Part shown: in pieces, positions 44,676 to 53,812 of the stretch
How positions within the stretch are numbered: the first letter of the stretch is position 1
Layout: every line of letters begins with the position of its first letter
Source: GAS188 sp963794475
GTDB lineage: Bacteria; Pseudomonadota; Alphaproteobacteria; Rhizobiales; Beijerinckiaceae
Direction of reading: 5' to 3'
Assembly: GCA_963794475.1 (NCBI GenBank)
Contig: CAWCDW010000003.1
Coordinates: forward strand, 124,001 to 188,000
DNA length: 64,000 nucleotides
The notes under the pieces: generated by a model
What the model saw: the letters and a program-made list of their open reading frames with translations, nothing else
Databases searched by the model: none
What the model was told of the DNA's origin: nothing
Made by a program: the position numbers and the translations under genes

Positions 44676-45683
44676 ATGAAGCGTGACAAGCCTTTGAATT
44701 CCCGGGCGTGGTCGGCGCGGCTGATGCTCCTCATCGCCGCTCTCTCCTTCCTTCTCCCCTTTTCGCCCCGATCCGCCTTGGCTGCCGAAAGCGTCACCTA
44801 TCTGTTTCCGGCGCCACCCCTGCTGCCGGCTTTCGGACCGCTCCAGATCGCCAAGGGGAAGGGGTATTTTGCCGACGCCGGGCTCGATGTGAATTTCGCG
44901 ATCGGACGGGGCGGCGTCGATGTGGCGAAGCAGGTCGGCGCCGGCAACGCGCAATTCGGCGGCATGGTGGGCGACAGCCCGATCATCGTGCGCGGCAACG
45001 GCGTTCCGGTGAAGGTCGTCGCCGTGTTCGGCGGCAAGGGGTTCATGCAGACGGTGGTGCGTGCCGATGCCGGCATCGACAAGCCGGAGGATTTGAAGGG
45101 GAAGACCCTCACCGTCATGTCCTATCAGGACACGACCTATTACGCACTTCTCGGCCTGCTCGCGAGCGTCGGGCTGAAGCCCGACGATGTGAACATCCAA
45201 TCGGCCGGCCCGACCGGGGTTTGGCAAGCGGTCGCGAGCGGCGCCTCGGTCGGCATGGCCGGCATTCCCGAATGGATCACGCCGGTCGAGGCCGCCGGTG
45301 TGAAGGTCAAGATCATCCAGACCGACGATTATTTCCCGCATATGGCGCAGGCGATCGCCGTCTCCGATCAGACGATCGCGGAAAAGCCGGAGATGGTACG
45401 CAAATTCGTCCACGCCGCCTTGCGCGGGATGAAGGACATCATGGACGATCCGGACGGTGCCGCGAAGGATTTCGTGAAGTTCGTGCCCGAGTGGCAAGGC
45501 AAGGAAGCCGAGGTCCGAAGCGCCTTCGAATATTACGCCAAGCATGTTTATGTCGGACAGAAGCGACTCGGCGAAGTCGATGCCGGCCGCCTCGAAAAGC
45601 TGCAAGATTTCTACCTGGCGAGCGGCATCATTCAAAAGAAGACGCCGCTCGAGGAGCTATATACGAATGCGTTTGTTGAATAG
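44676..45683 (+). CDS. ABC transporter substrate-binding protein, NMT1/SsuA-like
   Basis: A 335-residue periplasmic protein. A signal peptide with a basic start, hydrophobic core LMLLIAALSFLLPF and cleavage after SALA-AES is clear. The mature part opens VTYLFPAPPLLPAFGPLQIA and contains GYFADAGLDVNF, GGMVGDSPIIVRGNG, KGKTLTVMSYQDTTYYAL and MVRKFVHAALRGMKDIM, typical of the NMT1/THI5-like class. It faces away from its ATPase across a 129-base gap and presumably shares the promoter region. Ligand unknown; sulfonates, nitrate-like ions and pyrimidines are all handled by this class. Confidence 0.85.
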   Translation: MKRDKPLNSRAWSARLMLLIAALSFLLPFSPRSALAAESVTYLFPAPPLLPAFGPLQIAKGKGYFADAGLDVNFAIGRGGVDVAKQVGAGNAQFGGMVGDSPIIVRGNGVPVKVVAVFGGKGFMQTVVRADAGIDKPEDLKGKTLTVMSYQDTTYYALLGLLASVGLKPDDVNIQSAGPTGVWQAVASGASVGMAGIPEWITPVEAAGVKVKIIQTDDYFPHMAQAIAVSDQTIAEKPEMVRKFVHAALRGMKDIMDDPDGAAKDFVKFVPEWQGKEAEVRSAFEYYAKHVYVGQKRLGEVDAGRLEKLQDFYLASGIIQKKTPLEELYTNAFVE

Positions 45684-45687
45684 ATGC

Positions 45688-45776
45688 AGGTGAGTAGTGA
45701 ATAGTGAGGAGTGAATGCGCGGGCGACGGTTGTCTTCAGCCCTTCACTTTTCAATTTGCACTTTTCACTCACTCGA
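45688..45776. repeat. Imperfect inverted repeat of GTGA-rich units
   Basis: The left part (GTGAGTAGTGAATAGTGAGG) and the right part (CACTTTTCAATTTGCAC then TTTTCACTCACT) are tandem GTGA-type units in opposite orientation. The element lies between two convergent genes and overlaps the 3' end of the VOC gene. It looks like a dispersed intergenic palindrome. Confidence 0.45.
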
Positions 45777-46175
45777 ACGCCCGTCCGTCCCGACCCAGCC
45801 ATGCTTCGAGATGTCGAAGATCACCCCGTCAGGGTCCTTGAACTTGCGCTCGAAATTGCCCTTCCGCTCATCGCCCAAGTCGAAAAAGAACTTGCCGCCC
45901 GCCTTCTCGATACGCCGGCGCGTCTCGTCGAGGTCGTCGACCTGGAAGCCGAAATGATGCGCGCCGACGAAGCTCGCCGCATCCTTGAGGTCGCTGCCCT
46001 CGGAACCCTTGAAATTGAGAAGGGCGAGGTTGATCACGCCATCCGTCATATAGATCGCCGAGCCGATCTCGAGGTCCTCGCGCTCGACCCGCCGAAGATC
46101 GAAGACCTCCTCGTAAAATCTCGCGGCCTTGTCGAGATCCTTGACGCAAACCGCGATGTGACGCAGGCGAGCCAT
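45765..46175 (-). CDS. VOC-family (glyoxalase-fold) protein
   Basis: A 136-residue vicinal-oxygen-chelate protein: LRHIAVCVKDLDKAARFYEEV at the N-terminus, a middle strand HHFGFQVDDLDETRRRI and an ending KFKDPDGVIFDISKHGW. The His and Glu-type ligands of the glyoxalase/dioxygenase fold appear to be in place, so a metal-dependent lyase or dioxygenase reaction is likely, but the substrate is not known. The start at 46175 (MARLRHIAV) is fixed by GAGGAGG seven bases upstream; the longer frame to 46400 is a shadow. Confidence 0.82.
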   Translation of the reverse strand: MARLRHIAVCVKDLDKAARFYEEVFDLRRVEREDLEIGSAIYMTDGVINLALLNFKGSEGSDLKDAASFVGAHHFGFQVDDLDETRRRIEKAGGKFFFDLGDERKGNFERKFKDPDGVIFDISKHGWVGTDGRSSE

Positions 46176-46254
46176 GCCAATCCTCCTCAATTCGTACGCC
46201 TTCACGCCATCATAAGGGAGCCGGGCGAATGATACCAAGGGCAAGAAACCGGCA

Positions 46255-47397
46255 GTGAGCGCTCGTGCGGGACGCCGACATGCCGAGATCGCCGGCGCGG
46301 GCTTTGCCGGCCTCGCCGCGGCGACGGCGCTCGCCCAACACGGCTGGAGCGTGCGGGTCCATGAGCGCGCCGATCGGCTGCGCACGACCGGCGCCGGCAT
46401 CTATCTTTACGAGAATGGGCTACGGGTGCTCGAGGCGCTCGGCGCCTACACGGACGCCGTGCGCGATGCGCCGCTCGCCCATACGCGCGAGACGCGCGAC
46501 CAGGACGACCGCGTTCTCGCCGTGCATCGCTGGGGGGATACGAGCCGCGTGTTCTCGATCCTGCGCCAGCAGGTGATCGACGCGCTTGCCGCGGCCGCGC
46601 GGCGCGCCGGCGTCGAGATCATCACGAATTCGCAAGCCGTGGCGGCGACCGCGGAAGGCGTGCTCGTTCTCGCGGACGGCAGAAGGCTCGAAGCGGATCT
46701 CGTCATCGCGGCGGACGGCGCGAATTCGAGGCTGCGCGACGGGCTTCACCTCTTGGCCAAGAGGAGGTTCCTGCCCGATGGCGCCATCCGGCTTCTGCTC
46801 GACAAAACGCCAGAGGAGATGCGCTCGACCGAAGGCGGCAGGACGATCGAATACTGGTCGGGCAGCCGGCGGATCCTCTACACGCCGTGCAGCCCAACGC
46901 AGATCTATCTCGCCTTAACCATGCTCGATCGGGACGCGGACGCCAAATCGGTCCCGATCAACCAAGCTTTATGGAATGCGGCATTCCCGCATCTTGGCCC
47001 GCTCATCGCACGGATCGGGACGCAAGGGCGGTACGACCGGTTCGAGGTGATAAAGCTCAAGCGCTGGTCGTCCGGCAAGGTCGCGGTGATCGGCGATGCG
47101 GCCCATGCGCTGCCGCCCAACATCGGCCAAGGCGCCGGCTGCGCCATGATGAACGCGCTCGCGCTCGCGATTCATCTCGATCGCACCAGTGACGTGACCT
47201 CGGCGCTCGAGGCCTGGGAGCGCGATGAACGGTCCCTCACCGAGCACACGCAACGCATCTCCGTCTTTCTCGGTTTGCCGACGACCTGGCCGGCTTTTCT
47301 GCGCCGCGCCTTCTTCAGCGTCGCCGGCCGCTCGAAATGGCTCGTGAAGCAACGCACGCGCACGGCGCTGCACAAGCCGCTCGGGACCACGCCGTAA
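46255..47397 (+). CDS. FAD-dependent monooxygenase
   Basis: A 380-residue flavoprotein of the p-hydroxybenzoate-hydroxylase class. Seen: the FAD ADP-binding motif EIAGAGFAGLAAATALAQHG at the N-terminus, RQQVIDALAAAA, the dual-function motif VIAADGANSRLRDG, and the second FAD motif GKVAVIGDAAHALPPNIGQG. It probably hydroxylates an aromatic or related substrate using NAD(P)H and oxygen in the cytoplasm. The start is a GTG. It is divergent from the VOC protein, a common companion in aromatic degradation, but the pathway is not visible here. Confidence 0.87.
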   Translation: MSARAGRRHAEIAGAGFAGLAAATALAQHGWSVRVHERADRLRTTGAGIYLYENGLRVLEALGAYTDAVRDAPLAHTRETRDQDDRVLAVHRWGDTSRVFSILRQQVIDALAAAARRAGVEIITNSQAVAATAEGVLVLADGRRLEADLVIAADGANSRLRDGLHLLAKRRFLPDGAIRLLLDKTPEEMRSTEGGRTIEYWSGSRRILYTPCSPTQIYLALTMLDRDADAKSVPINQALWNAAFPHLGPLIARIGTQGRYDRFEVIKLKRWSSGKVAVIGDAAHALPPNIGQGAGCAMMNALALAIHLDRTSDVTSALEAWERDERSLTEHTQRISVFLGLPTTWPAFLRRAFFSVAGRSKWLVKQRTRTALHKPLGTTP

Positions 47398-47533
47398 TTT
47401 ATCGGCGAAGTCAATGCTGCGCCTCTCGTCCTTTTCTACTTAAAACCTAAGTAAACAGCGAACACCTGTGCATGTTCTTCCCTCGCAAAGGAGGCGGGGA
47501 GATCAATATAGTAGCGAGATGTCCACCAGCGCT

Positions 47534-47735
47534 GATCGGCCCCCTCCCCCCGCGAGCGTAGCGAGTGGTGGGGAGGGTACGGGTGGGGGGCGTTCGAGTT
47601 GACACGCGAGCCATGCCACCGGAGTGCGCGCAGATTGCATCGAGGCGTGGCTAACGACAACGGCGGTCATGGCGGAATCGCCCCCCACCCGTAACCCTCC
47701 CCACCGCTTCGCGGGGGGAGGGGGCGACCGGCGCA
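47534..47735. repeat. Facing pair of REP-like GC palindromes
   Basis: Two copies of the same element lie in opposite orientation: one at about 47540-47595 (CCCCTCCCC ... GGTGGGGAGGGTACGGGTGG) and the other at about 47680-47735 (CCCCCACCCGTAACCCTCCCC ... GGGGGGAGGGGG). Each can fold on itself and the two can pair with one another. They sit between convergent genes, as REP/BIME elements do. The whole gap 47398-47784 holds no gene. Confidence 0.65.
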
Positions 47736-47784
47736 GGTCCCTTTCCGACAGGGCTAACCTCACCCGCCATCCACCCAAATGACT

Positions 47785-48987
47785 TCACCTCAGCTCGGCG
47801 CAGAAGCGCTGGATCTTCGTGCAGGCTTCCTCGAGGAGGGCGTTCGAGGTGGCGTAGCTGATGCGGAAATTGGGGCCGAGCCCGAAGGCCGTCCCGTGCA
47901 CGGCCGCGACGCCTTCCGTCTCCAGAAGCTCGGTGACGAAATCCTCATCCGTCTCGATCGTCTTTCCCGAAGGTGTCTTCTTGCCGATGGTCGCGGCGCA
48001 GCTCGGGTAGACGTAGAAGGCGCCCTCGGGCTTCGGGCAGACGATACCTTTTGCCTGATTGAGCATCGAGAGCACGAGATCGCGCCTTTCCTCGAACGCC
48101 TTGCGAAAGATCTTGATGTGGTCCTGCGTGCCGGACAAGGCCTCGACTGCCGCCCATTGGGAAATGGCCGACGTGCCCGAGGTCTGGTGCCCTTGGACCA
48201 GCTCCATCGCCCGGATCAGAGGCTCGGGCCCGCCCGCATAGCCGATGCGCCAGCCCGTCATCGCATAGGCCTTCGAGACGCCGTTCATGGTGAGGGTGCG
48301 CTCGTAAAGGGCGGGCTCGACCTGGGCCGGGGTCACGAACTCGAAATCGCCATAGACCAGATGCTCGTACATGTCGTCGGTGAGGATCCAAACCTGAGGA
48401 TGACGCAGCAACACGTCGGTGAGCGCCTTCATCTCGGCATGGGTGTAAGCCGCGCCCGATGGGTTGGAGGGGGAGTTCAAGATGATCCATTTGGTCTTCT
48501 TGGTGATGGCGCGATCGAGATCGCCCGCCTGCAGCTTAAAGGCGTGCTCTATGCCGCAATCGACGATGACGGGCGTGCCGCCGCAGAGCGCGATCATCTC
48601 GGGATAGCTCACCCAAAAAGGTGCCGGCACGATCACCTCGTCGCCGGGGTTTAAGGTGGCGAGCAGGGCGTTGTAGATCACATGCTTGCCGCCCGTGCCG
48701 ACAATGATCTGGGAGGATTTGTAGTCGAGATTGTTCTCGCGCTTGAACTTGCCGCAAATCGCGTCGCGCAATTGCGGGATGCCGACGACCGGGGTGTATT
48801 TCGTCTCGCCCCGGCGGATGGCGTCGATGGCGGCGTTCTTGATGTGATCGGGCGTGTCGAAATCGGGCTCGCCGACCGAGAGCGAGATGACTTCGCGGCC
48901 TTTGGCCTTCATGTCGCGCCCTTTTTGCGTGATTGTCGTCGTGGCGGAAGGCTTCACGCGCTTCAACGCATCGGACAGGAAGGCCAT
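47785..48987 (-). CDS. aatA: Aspartate aminotransferase, class I (subgroup Ib)
   Basis: A 400-residue PLP enzyme that interconverts aspartate and 2-oxoglutarate with oxaloacetate and glutamate. Seen: LSVGEPDFDTPDHI at the N-terminus, NSPSNPSGAAYTHAEM, TDDMYEHLVYGDFEF with the PLP Asp and Tyr, MNGVSKAYAMTGWRIGYAGG with the Schiff-base Lys, and FRISYATSNALLEEA with the carboxylate Arg. AAAGGA precedes ATG 48987; the longer frame up to 49632 is the shadow of the divergent gtrA gene. Likely housekeeping. Confidence 0.92.
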   Translation of the reverse strand: MAFLSDALKRVKPSATTTITQKGRDMKAKGREVISLSVGEPDFDTPDHIKNAAIDAIRRGETKYTPVVGIPQLRDAICGKFKRENNLDYKSSQIIVGTGGKHVIYNALLATLNPGDEVIVPAPFWVSYPEMIALCGGTPVIVDCGIEHAFKLQAGDLDRAITKKTKWIILNSPSNPSGAAYTHAEMKALTDVLLRHPQVWILTDDMYEHLVYGDFEFVTPAQVEPALYERTLTMNGVSKAYAMTGWRIGYAGGPEPLIRAMELVQGHQTSGTSAISQWAAVEALSGTQDHIKIFRKAFEERRDLVLSMLNQAKGIVCPKPEGAFYVYPSCAATIGKKTPSGKTIETDEDFVTELLETEGVAAVHGTAFGLGPNFRISYATSNALLEEACTKIQRFCAELR

Positions 48988-49122
48988 CGATCGATCCTTT
49001 CGAGATGACAGGTCGCCGCGAACCGCGGCCGCCACGCCATAGAGCCTGATCGATTGATCCACAAGGCAAGAGCCTGTGATTTTCAATGCATTCATGACCT
49101 CACAAGGCGCTTGAGAGCCCTT

Positions 49123-49157
49123 GGCCTTGCCGACCAAGGGTCCCGGTCGGCAAGGCC
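49123..49157. repeat. 13-bp inverted repeat
   Basis: GGCCTTGCCGACC (49123-49135) pairs perfectly with GGTCGGCAAGGCC (49145-49157) around a nine-base loop. It lies in the 222-base gap between the divergent aatA and gtrA genes. No T run follows, so an operator or attenuator-like hairpin is as likely as a terminator. Confidence 0.6.
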
Positions 49158-49209
49158 CTGCGCACGTGCCGGCTTGCCTCCCGCGCCCCCCGACCGCTAG
49201 AGCGCTCCT

Positions 49210-49644
49210 ATGAGCGTCGGCGGCAAGCTTCGAAAACCCTCTCCTTCCTGGCTGAATCACCCGGTCCGGCAACTTCTCGCTTTCGGTGGGGCCGGCATCG
49301 CCGCGGCGATCGTCCATTACGGGGTGCTGATCGGCCTCGTGCAGGGGGGAGTGCTGGCTCCCGTACCGGCGACGCTTTGCGGCTTTGTGGCGGGCGGGCT
49401 TATTTCCTATGGGCTCAACCGCCGTCACACCTATCGCAGCGGGCGGCCGCATCAGGAGGCGGTTTGGCGCTTCGCCATCGTCGCCGGCGTGGGCTTTCTC
49501 CTGACTTGGGCCGTGATGCATAGGCTCGTCGATCGCTGGCACCTGCCTTATCTGCCGGCGCAAATCTTCACGACCGGGGTCGTGCTGGTCTGGAGCTTCG
49601 CGGCCCATAAGTGGTGGACCTTTCGCGAGCACCCGAAGGGGTGA
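49210..49644 (+). CDS. GtrA-family membrane protein
   Basis: A 144-residue protein with four predicted membrane segments. GtrA-type features: LAFGGAGIAAAIVHYGVL in the first, FVAGGLISYGLNRRHTYRSG with the conserved NRRHTF-like motif, and the ending FAAHKWWTFREHP. GtrA proteins are thought to help carry or flip lipid-linked sugars used for surface polysaccharide modification. No glycosyltransferase partner is next to it. It is transcribed toward hisZ, 130 bases away. Confidence 0.83.
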   Translation: MSVGGKLRKPSPSWLNHPVRQLLAFGGAGIAAAIVHYGVLIGLVQGGVLAPVPATLCGFVAGGLISYGLNRRHTYRSGRPHQEAVWRFAIVAGVGFLLTWAVMHRLVDRWHLPYLPAQIFTTGVVLVWSFAAHKWWTFREHPKG

Positions 49645-49774
49645 GCGAGGTCACAGGGTCCTGGTGACGCATCGACCGTTAAGCGCAATCGCGAAAAGCG
49701 GTCGCCAATCAGGCGCCGCTGAGCTATGAGCGGCGGCCCGAAACCCGCAAAATGAGTTGCCGAGTTCCGACACC

Positions 49775-50998
49775 ATGGTTCCCCCCGATCCAACCGTCGC
49801 GAAGCCGCGCGTCGGGGACACCACCCCCGGCACCGGCATGACGCCCACCGCCTCGGCGCCTTCAGCCGACGAGACGAGGCTCGTCGAGCTTTTCGCGCGC
49901 CGTGGGTTCGCGCGCGTCGAGCCGCCTGTGTTGCAGCCGCTCGAGCCTTTCCTCGAGCTCTCGGGAGAGGATCTGCGCCGGCGCATGTTCGTGACCGGGG
50001 ATGCCGAGGGGCGGGAGCTGTGCCTGCGGCCCGAATACACGATTCCCGTTTCCCGCTGGCATCTGGCGCTCCCGGACAAGCCGCGCACGGGTGCTTATGC
50101 GTATCTCGGACGGGTGTTTCGTTTCCGGGACGGCGAAGCCGATGAGTTTTTGCAAAGCGGCGTCGAAGATTTCGGGCGCCCCGACCGCGAGGCCGCCGAT
50201 GCGGAAATTCTCGATCTCGCGCTCGAAGCCTTGCGCGAGATGTCCGCCGGCCCGGTCGCGACGCTAATCGGCGACGTTGGTCTGTTCGCCGCGCTTCTCG
50301 AGGCGATGCGCCTCTCGGGATCGACCGCAAGGCGCTTGCGCAGGGCTTATGCGGCCGGCAAGGTCGGCCCGCGGGCGCTTGCCGCGCTCGGCTCGCCCCG
50401 CACCGCCCAAAACCATGCGGGATTGCTTGCCGCCCTGCAAGGGCAGGATCCCACGGCGGCGCGGCTATTCGTCGAGGACATCCTCGAGATCGCAGGCATC
50501 TCGACGATCAGCGGCCGCTCGGCCCATCAGATCGCGGCACGCTTCCTCGAGCAGGCCGCGAACGGGCCATCCGGCCTCTCTGAGGAGCAAGCGAAAATCT
50601 TCGAGCGTTTCCTTGCGATCACGGGCCACCCTGACGAGGCCGCCGACGCGCTCCGCGTGCTCGCGGCCGATGCCAAGCTCGACATCGGGCCCGCCATCGA
50701 GACGCTCGATATCCGCAACGGATTCATGGAGGCGCGCGGCACCGACCTTTCGAGCTTGCGCTTCTCAGCCGGCTTCGGACGCAACCTCGATTACTACACG
50801 GGCTTCGTCTTCGAGATCAGCAATGCAGAGCTTCCCGACGCGAAGCCGCTCGTCGGGGGCGGTCGCTACGACGGTTTGCTGCACCGGCTCGGCGCTTCTG
50901 GAGAGGTGCCGGCGGTCGGCTGCTCGATCTGGCTCGATCGCGTCTTGGCCGAAACGCAAGCGGCGCTCCCCCGCTCGGACGGGGCGGAGGCGCCGTGA
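49775..50998 (+). CDS. hisZ: ATP phosphoribosyltransferase regulatory subunit (HisZ)
   Basis: A class II aminoacyl-tRNA-synthetase-like protein of about 407 residues that lacks tRNA charging and instead activates the short-type HisG. Seen: LVELFARRGFARVEPPVLQP, CLRPEYTIPVSRWHLA (the motif 2-like Arg region), GAYAYLGRVFRFRDGEADEF, LDYYTGFVFEISNAELPD and PLVGGGRYDGLLHRLGA. It partners HisG, whose GTG overlaps the stop here by four bases, so translation is coupled. The start is uncertain: the frame is open from TTG 49757, and ATG 49775 or 49838 are possible. Confidence 0.9.
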   Translation: MVPPDPTVAKPRVGDTTPGTGMTPTASAPSADETRLVELFARRGFARVEPPVLQPLEPFLELSGEDLRRRMFVTGDAEGRELCLRPEYTIPVSRWHLALPDKPRTGAYAYLGRVFRFRDGEADEFLQSGVEDFGRPDREAADAEILDLALEALREMSAGPVATLIGDVGLFAALLEAMRLSGSTARRLRRAYAAGKVGPRALAALGSPRTAQNHAGLLAALQGQDPTAARLFVEDILEIAGISTISGRSAHQIAARFLEQAANGPSGLSEEQAKIFERFLAITGHPDEAADALRVLAADAKLDIGPAIETLDIRNGFMEARGTDLSSLRFSAGFGRNLDYYTGFVFEISNAELPDAKPLVGGGRYDGLLHRLGASGEVPAVGCSIWLDRVLAETQAALPRSDGAEAP

Positions 50999-52017
50999 AC
51001 CCGCTCGTCGTCGCGGTTCCGTCGAAAGGCCGGCTGCAAGAGCGCGCCGATGCTTTCTTCGCGCGCGCGGGCTTGCGCCTCACGCGGCAAGGCGGGTTGC
51101 GCGATTATCGCGGCGGTTTCGACGGCGTCGACAACATCGAGATCCTTTTTCTTTCGGCCTCGGACATCACGGCTCAGCTGGCGAGCGGCGGCGCGCATCT
51201 CGGCGTCACCGGCGCCGATCTCGTGCATGAGACCGTGGCGGACGCCGCGCGCAAGCTCGCGCTTCTTGCCCCGCTCGGGTTCGGCCATGCCGATGTCGTC
51301 GTCGCCGTGCCACGCGCCTGGATCGATGTGCGCTCGATGGCCGATCTCGACGATGTCGCCGCGGCTCTGCGCGCCAGGACCGGCCAACGCATGCGTGTCG
51401 CGACCAAATATGTGAACCTGACACGGCGCTTCTTCGGCGAGCACGGGCTTGCCGATTACCGCATCGTGGAGAGCGCGGGAGCGACGGAAGGCGCACCGGC
51501 CTCAGGCGCAGCCGAGATCATCGTCGACATCACGACGACCGGCGCGACGCTCGCTGCGAATGCGCTGAAGACGCTCGATGACGGCACGATCCTGAAGAGC
51601 GAGGCGCAGCTCGTCGCTTCTCTCACCGCCGCTTGGGACGCCGCCCATCGGGAAGCGGCGCGCTCGCTCCTGCAGCGTATCACGGCGGAAGAGACGGCCC
51701 GTTTCATGCGCGAGATCAAGGTCGACGCGCCGGCGGGAGCGAGCGCCGCGCTTGCCCGCCCGCCGGCGAAGTTCGGGGCCAAGCGCGCCGAATCCGGCAA
51801 TGGCTCGCTTTCGCGCTTCTTTGTTCGCCGCGAGGAGATGCACGGTTTCTGCGATTGGCTCGTCGCGCAAGGGGCAACGACCGTCACCGTCCAGGAGCTC
51901 GACTTCGTCTACACCGCGACGAATGTGCTGTGGGAAAAGCTCAAGGCACGTCTCGACGAATCGGAAAAGGCAAGCGCCGGCCGCACCCCTTTGGGCGCGG
52001 ACAGAAGCGTCGGATGA
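50995..52017 (+). CDS. hisG: ATP phosphoribosyltransferase (HisG)
   Basis: A 340-residue enzyme for the first step of histidine synthesis, joining ATP and PRPP. Seen: LVVAVPSKGRLQERADAFFA at the N-terminus, GAHLGVTGADLVHETV, RVATKYVNLTRRFF and the PRPP-binding EIIVDITTTGATLAANAL. After residue 230 or so there is an extension with RMREIKVD-like and FVRREEMHGFCDWL segments, longer than the minimal short HisG. It overlaps hisZ by GTGA and is regulated through it. Cytoplasmic, housekeeping. Confidence 0.92.
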   Translation: MNPLVVAVPSKGRLQERADAFFARAGLRLTRQGGLRDYRGGFDGVDNIEILFLSASDITAQLASGGAHLGVTGADLVHETVADAARKLALLAPLGFGHADVVVAVPRAWIDVRSMADLDDVAAALRARTGQRMRVATKYVNLTRRFFGEHGLADYRIVESAGATEGAPASGAAEIIVDITTTGATLAANALKTLDDGTILKSEAQLVASLTAAWDAAHREAARSLLQRITAEETARFMREIKVDAPAGASAALARPPAKFGAKRAESGNGSLSRFFVRREEMHGFCDWLVAQGATTVTVQELDFVYTATNVLWEKLKARLDESEKASAGRTPLGADRSVG

Positions 52018-52054
52018 GGTGCTCCTTTCCGATGCCGCGCTATAGGCCCACGGA

Positions 52055-53206
52055 ATGCTGAGCTGCCAACGCTCTCTCTTCACGATCGAGCGCGCGGTCG
52101 CCTACCTGAACGCCGCCTCCTACTCGCCGCTCCCGCTTGCTGTGCAGGCCGCCGGTGAGAAGGGCGTCGCCGAGAAGGTGAGGCCGTGGCGGCGCAGCGC
52201 CCAAGCCGCCCATCTGACCGTGGAGATGGCCCGCGCGGAAGCGGCGCACCTCATCGGCGCGAGCGCCGACGACATCGCCATCGTCGGAGCGGCAAGTTAC
52301 GGCATCGCAACGGCGCTCGCCAATCTTCACCTTGCGCCTGGAGCGCGCATTCTGCTCGCCGAGGGCGAGCATTCCTCGCTCCATCTTGCACTTGCCCGTA
52401 TCGCGCGCGCGAGCGGCACGCATCTCGATATCGTGGCGCGGCCGAAGGACGGTGATTGGACGAGGGCCGTGCTCGAGCGCATCGACGCCGCGGGCGCGCC
52501 GGCCATCGGCCTTGCGGCGTTGACCCCGCTTCATTGGACCGACGGCAGCCTCGTCGATCTTTCGCGCATCGTGCCCGCGCTGCACCGGAGCCGTGCGGCG
52601 GTGGTGATCGATGCGACGCAAGCCGCGGGCGTGATGGCGCTCGACGTCGCCGAGCTTAAACCCGATTTCCTTATGTTTCCGGTCTACAAATGGCTGCTCG
52701 GCCCTTATGGGCTCGCCTTCCTTTATGTCGCGCCAAAATGGCAAGGCGCCCGGCCCTTGGAGGAGCACGCCTTCAATCGAAAATCCTATGACTCGGCCGC
52801 GAAGGCCTCCGTCGAGGCGCTCGCCTATCTCGACGGAGCGCGGCGCTTCGACAGAGGCGAGCGCGACAGCTTCATCACCATTCCGATGGCGCTCGCGGGG
52901 CTCGAGCTGATCCGCTCATGGGGCGTCGCCGAGATCGAGGCGCGGCTTCGCATGCTGACCGATCTCCTCGCCACGCGCCTCTCGGCACTCGGCGTCGAGG
53001 TGCTGCCCCGCCATTTGCGCGCTCCGCACATCCTCGGCTTTCGCTTGCCGAAGGGGAATGCGGCCGAAGCCGCGAACGAGATGGAGCGCGCCGACATCTT
53101 TCTCAGCGTCAGGCACGAATTCCTGCGCCTCAGCCCGCATGTCTTCAATGACGAGGAGGATGTGGAGCGTTTCTGCGCGTGGATGGAACGCCATTTGCGG
53201 GGCTGA
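52055..53206 (+). CDS. Class V aminotransferase-family PLP enzyme
   Basis: A 383-residue class V fold-type I PLP protein. It opens AVAYLNAASYSPLPLAVQAA and has SADDIAIVGAASYGIATAL, GEHSSLHLALARIAR, the Asp in VVIDATQAAGVMALDV and the Schiff-base Lys in LMFPVYKWLLGPYGLAFLYV. The motif resembles the SufS/isopenicillin-N-epimerase-like branch, but the desulfurase active-site Cys loop is not apparent. Substrate unknown. It follows hisG by about 37 bases and may be co-transcribed. Confidence 0.8.
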   Translation: MLSCQRSLFTIERAVAYLNAASYSPLPLAVQAAGEKGVAEKVRPWRRSAQAAHLTVEMARAEAAHLIGASADDIAIVGAASYGIATALANLHLAPGARILLAEGEHSSLHLALARIARASGTHLDIVARPKDGDWTRAVLERIDAAGAPAIGLAALTPLHWTDGSLVDLSRIVPALHRSRAAVVIDATQAAGVMALDVAELKPDFLMFPVYKWLLGPYGLAFLYVAPKWQGARPLEEHAFNRKSYDSAAKASVEALAYLDGARRFDRGERDSFITIPMALAGLELIRSWGVAEIEARLRMLTDLLATRLSALGVEVLPRHLRAPHILGFRLPKGNAAEAANEMERADIFLSVRHEFLRLSPHVFNDEEDVERFCAWMERHLRG

Positions 53207-53261
53207 AACACCCCTAGCGTTTTCAATGCCAATATTGATACAATGCAATCAGAGGTGTTCG

Positions 53262-53354
53262 ATGGCGAGCATCACGATACGTAACCTCGAGGAGCCGCTT
53301 AAAGCCCGGCTTCGTATTCGGGCCGCGACGCACGGCCGGTCGATGGAGGAGTGA
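53262..53354 (+). pseudogene. Truncated FitA/VapB-type antitoxin
   Basis: A 30-residue frame, MASITIRNLEEPLKARLRIR and on to GRSMEE-stop, matches the ribbon-helix-helix N-terminus of FitA antitoxins, which normally run to about 75-85 residues. The ribosome site AGAGG is present. The C-terminal half is gone, and the next frame begins inside the partner toxin. It may still bind DNA but cannot neutralise a toxin. Confidence 0.65.
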
Positions 53355-53635
53355 CCTTACTGCGGAAACGGCGTGCCCGGCTCGCCGAAGCCATCGAAGG
53401 TGCGCTGACGCAAGATTTTATCGGCCGGATTCTGCCGTTCGACAGCCCTGCCGCGACCGCCGATGCACAGATCGCAGCCGATCGTAGCGCGGCCGGCCGG
53501 CCGATCAGTCAGATCGACGCGCAAATTGCCTCCATTGCACGATCGCGGAGTGCCATGTTGGCGACCAGGAACCTCGGCGATTTTAAGGGATTTGGCCTTC
53601 AAGTGACCAACCCGTGGCAACCCGTGGATGTTTGA
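53351..53635 (+). pseudogene. C-terminal remnant of a FitB/VapC (PIN-domain) toxin
   Basis: A 94-residue frame resembling the second half of PIN-domain toxins: RARLAEAIEGALTQDFIG, RILPFDSPAATADAQIAADR, SAAGRPISQIDAQIASIARS and the ending MLATRNLGDFKGFGLQVTNP. The N-terminal half with the first catalytic Asp is missing. Together with the truncated antitoxin this is a locus deleted across the gene junction by roughly 300 bases. Confidence 0.65.
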
Positions 53636-53812
53636 TGGCTGAGACGAGATTCTGATCGCAATTTTGATTTTTTTCCTTGCTTGCGCAATGACTTCGGCCG
53701 CTCCCCATCGAAGGCATTCGCCCCCGGTCGAAGGGTCCCGAAAAGGGGGAACCTATCCATTTCTCCTTCGTTGCCGTGGCATCTGTCGCATATCGGCAGG
53801 CAGGAAAGGAGA

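Noticed and set aside
47785..49632. Long form of the aspartate aminotransferase (615 codons)
   Set aside because: The extra N-terminus is antisense to gtrA; the family start and ribosome site are at 48987.
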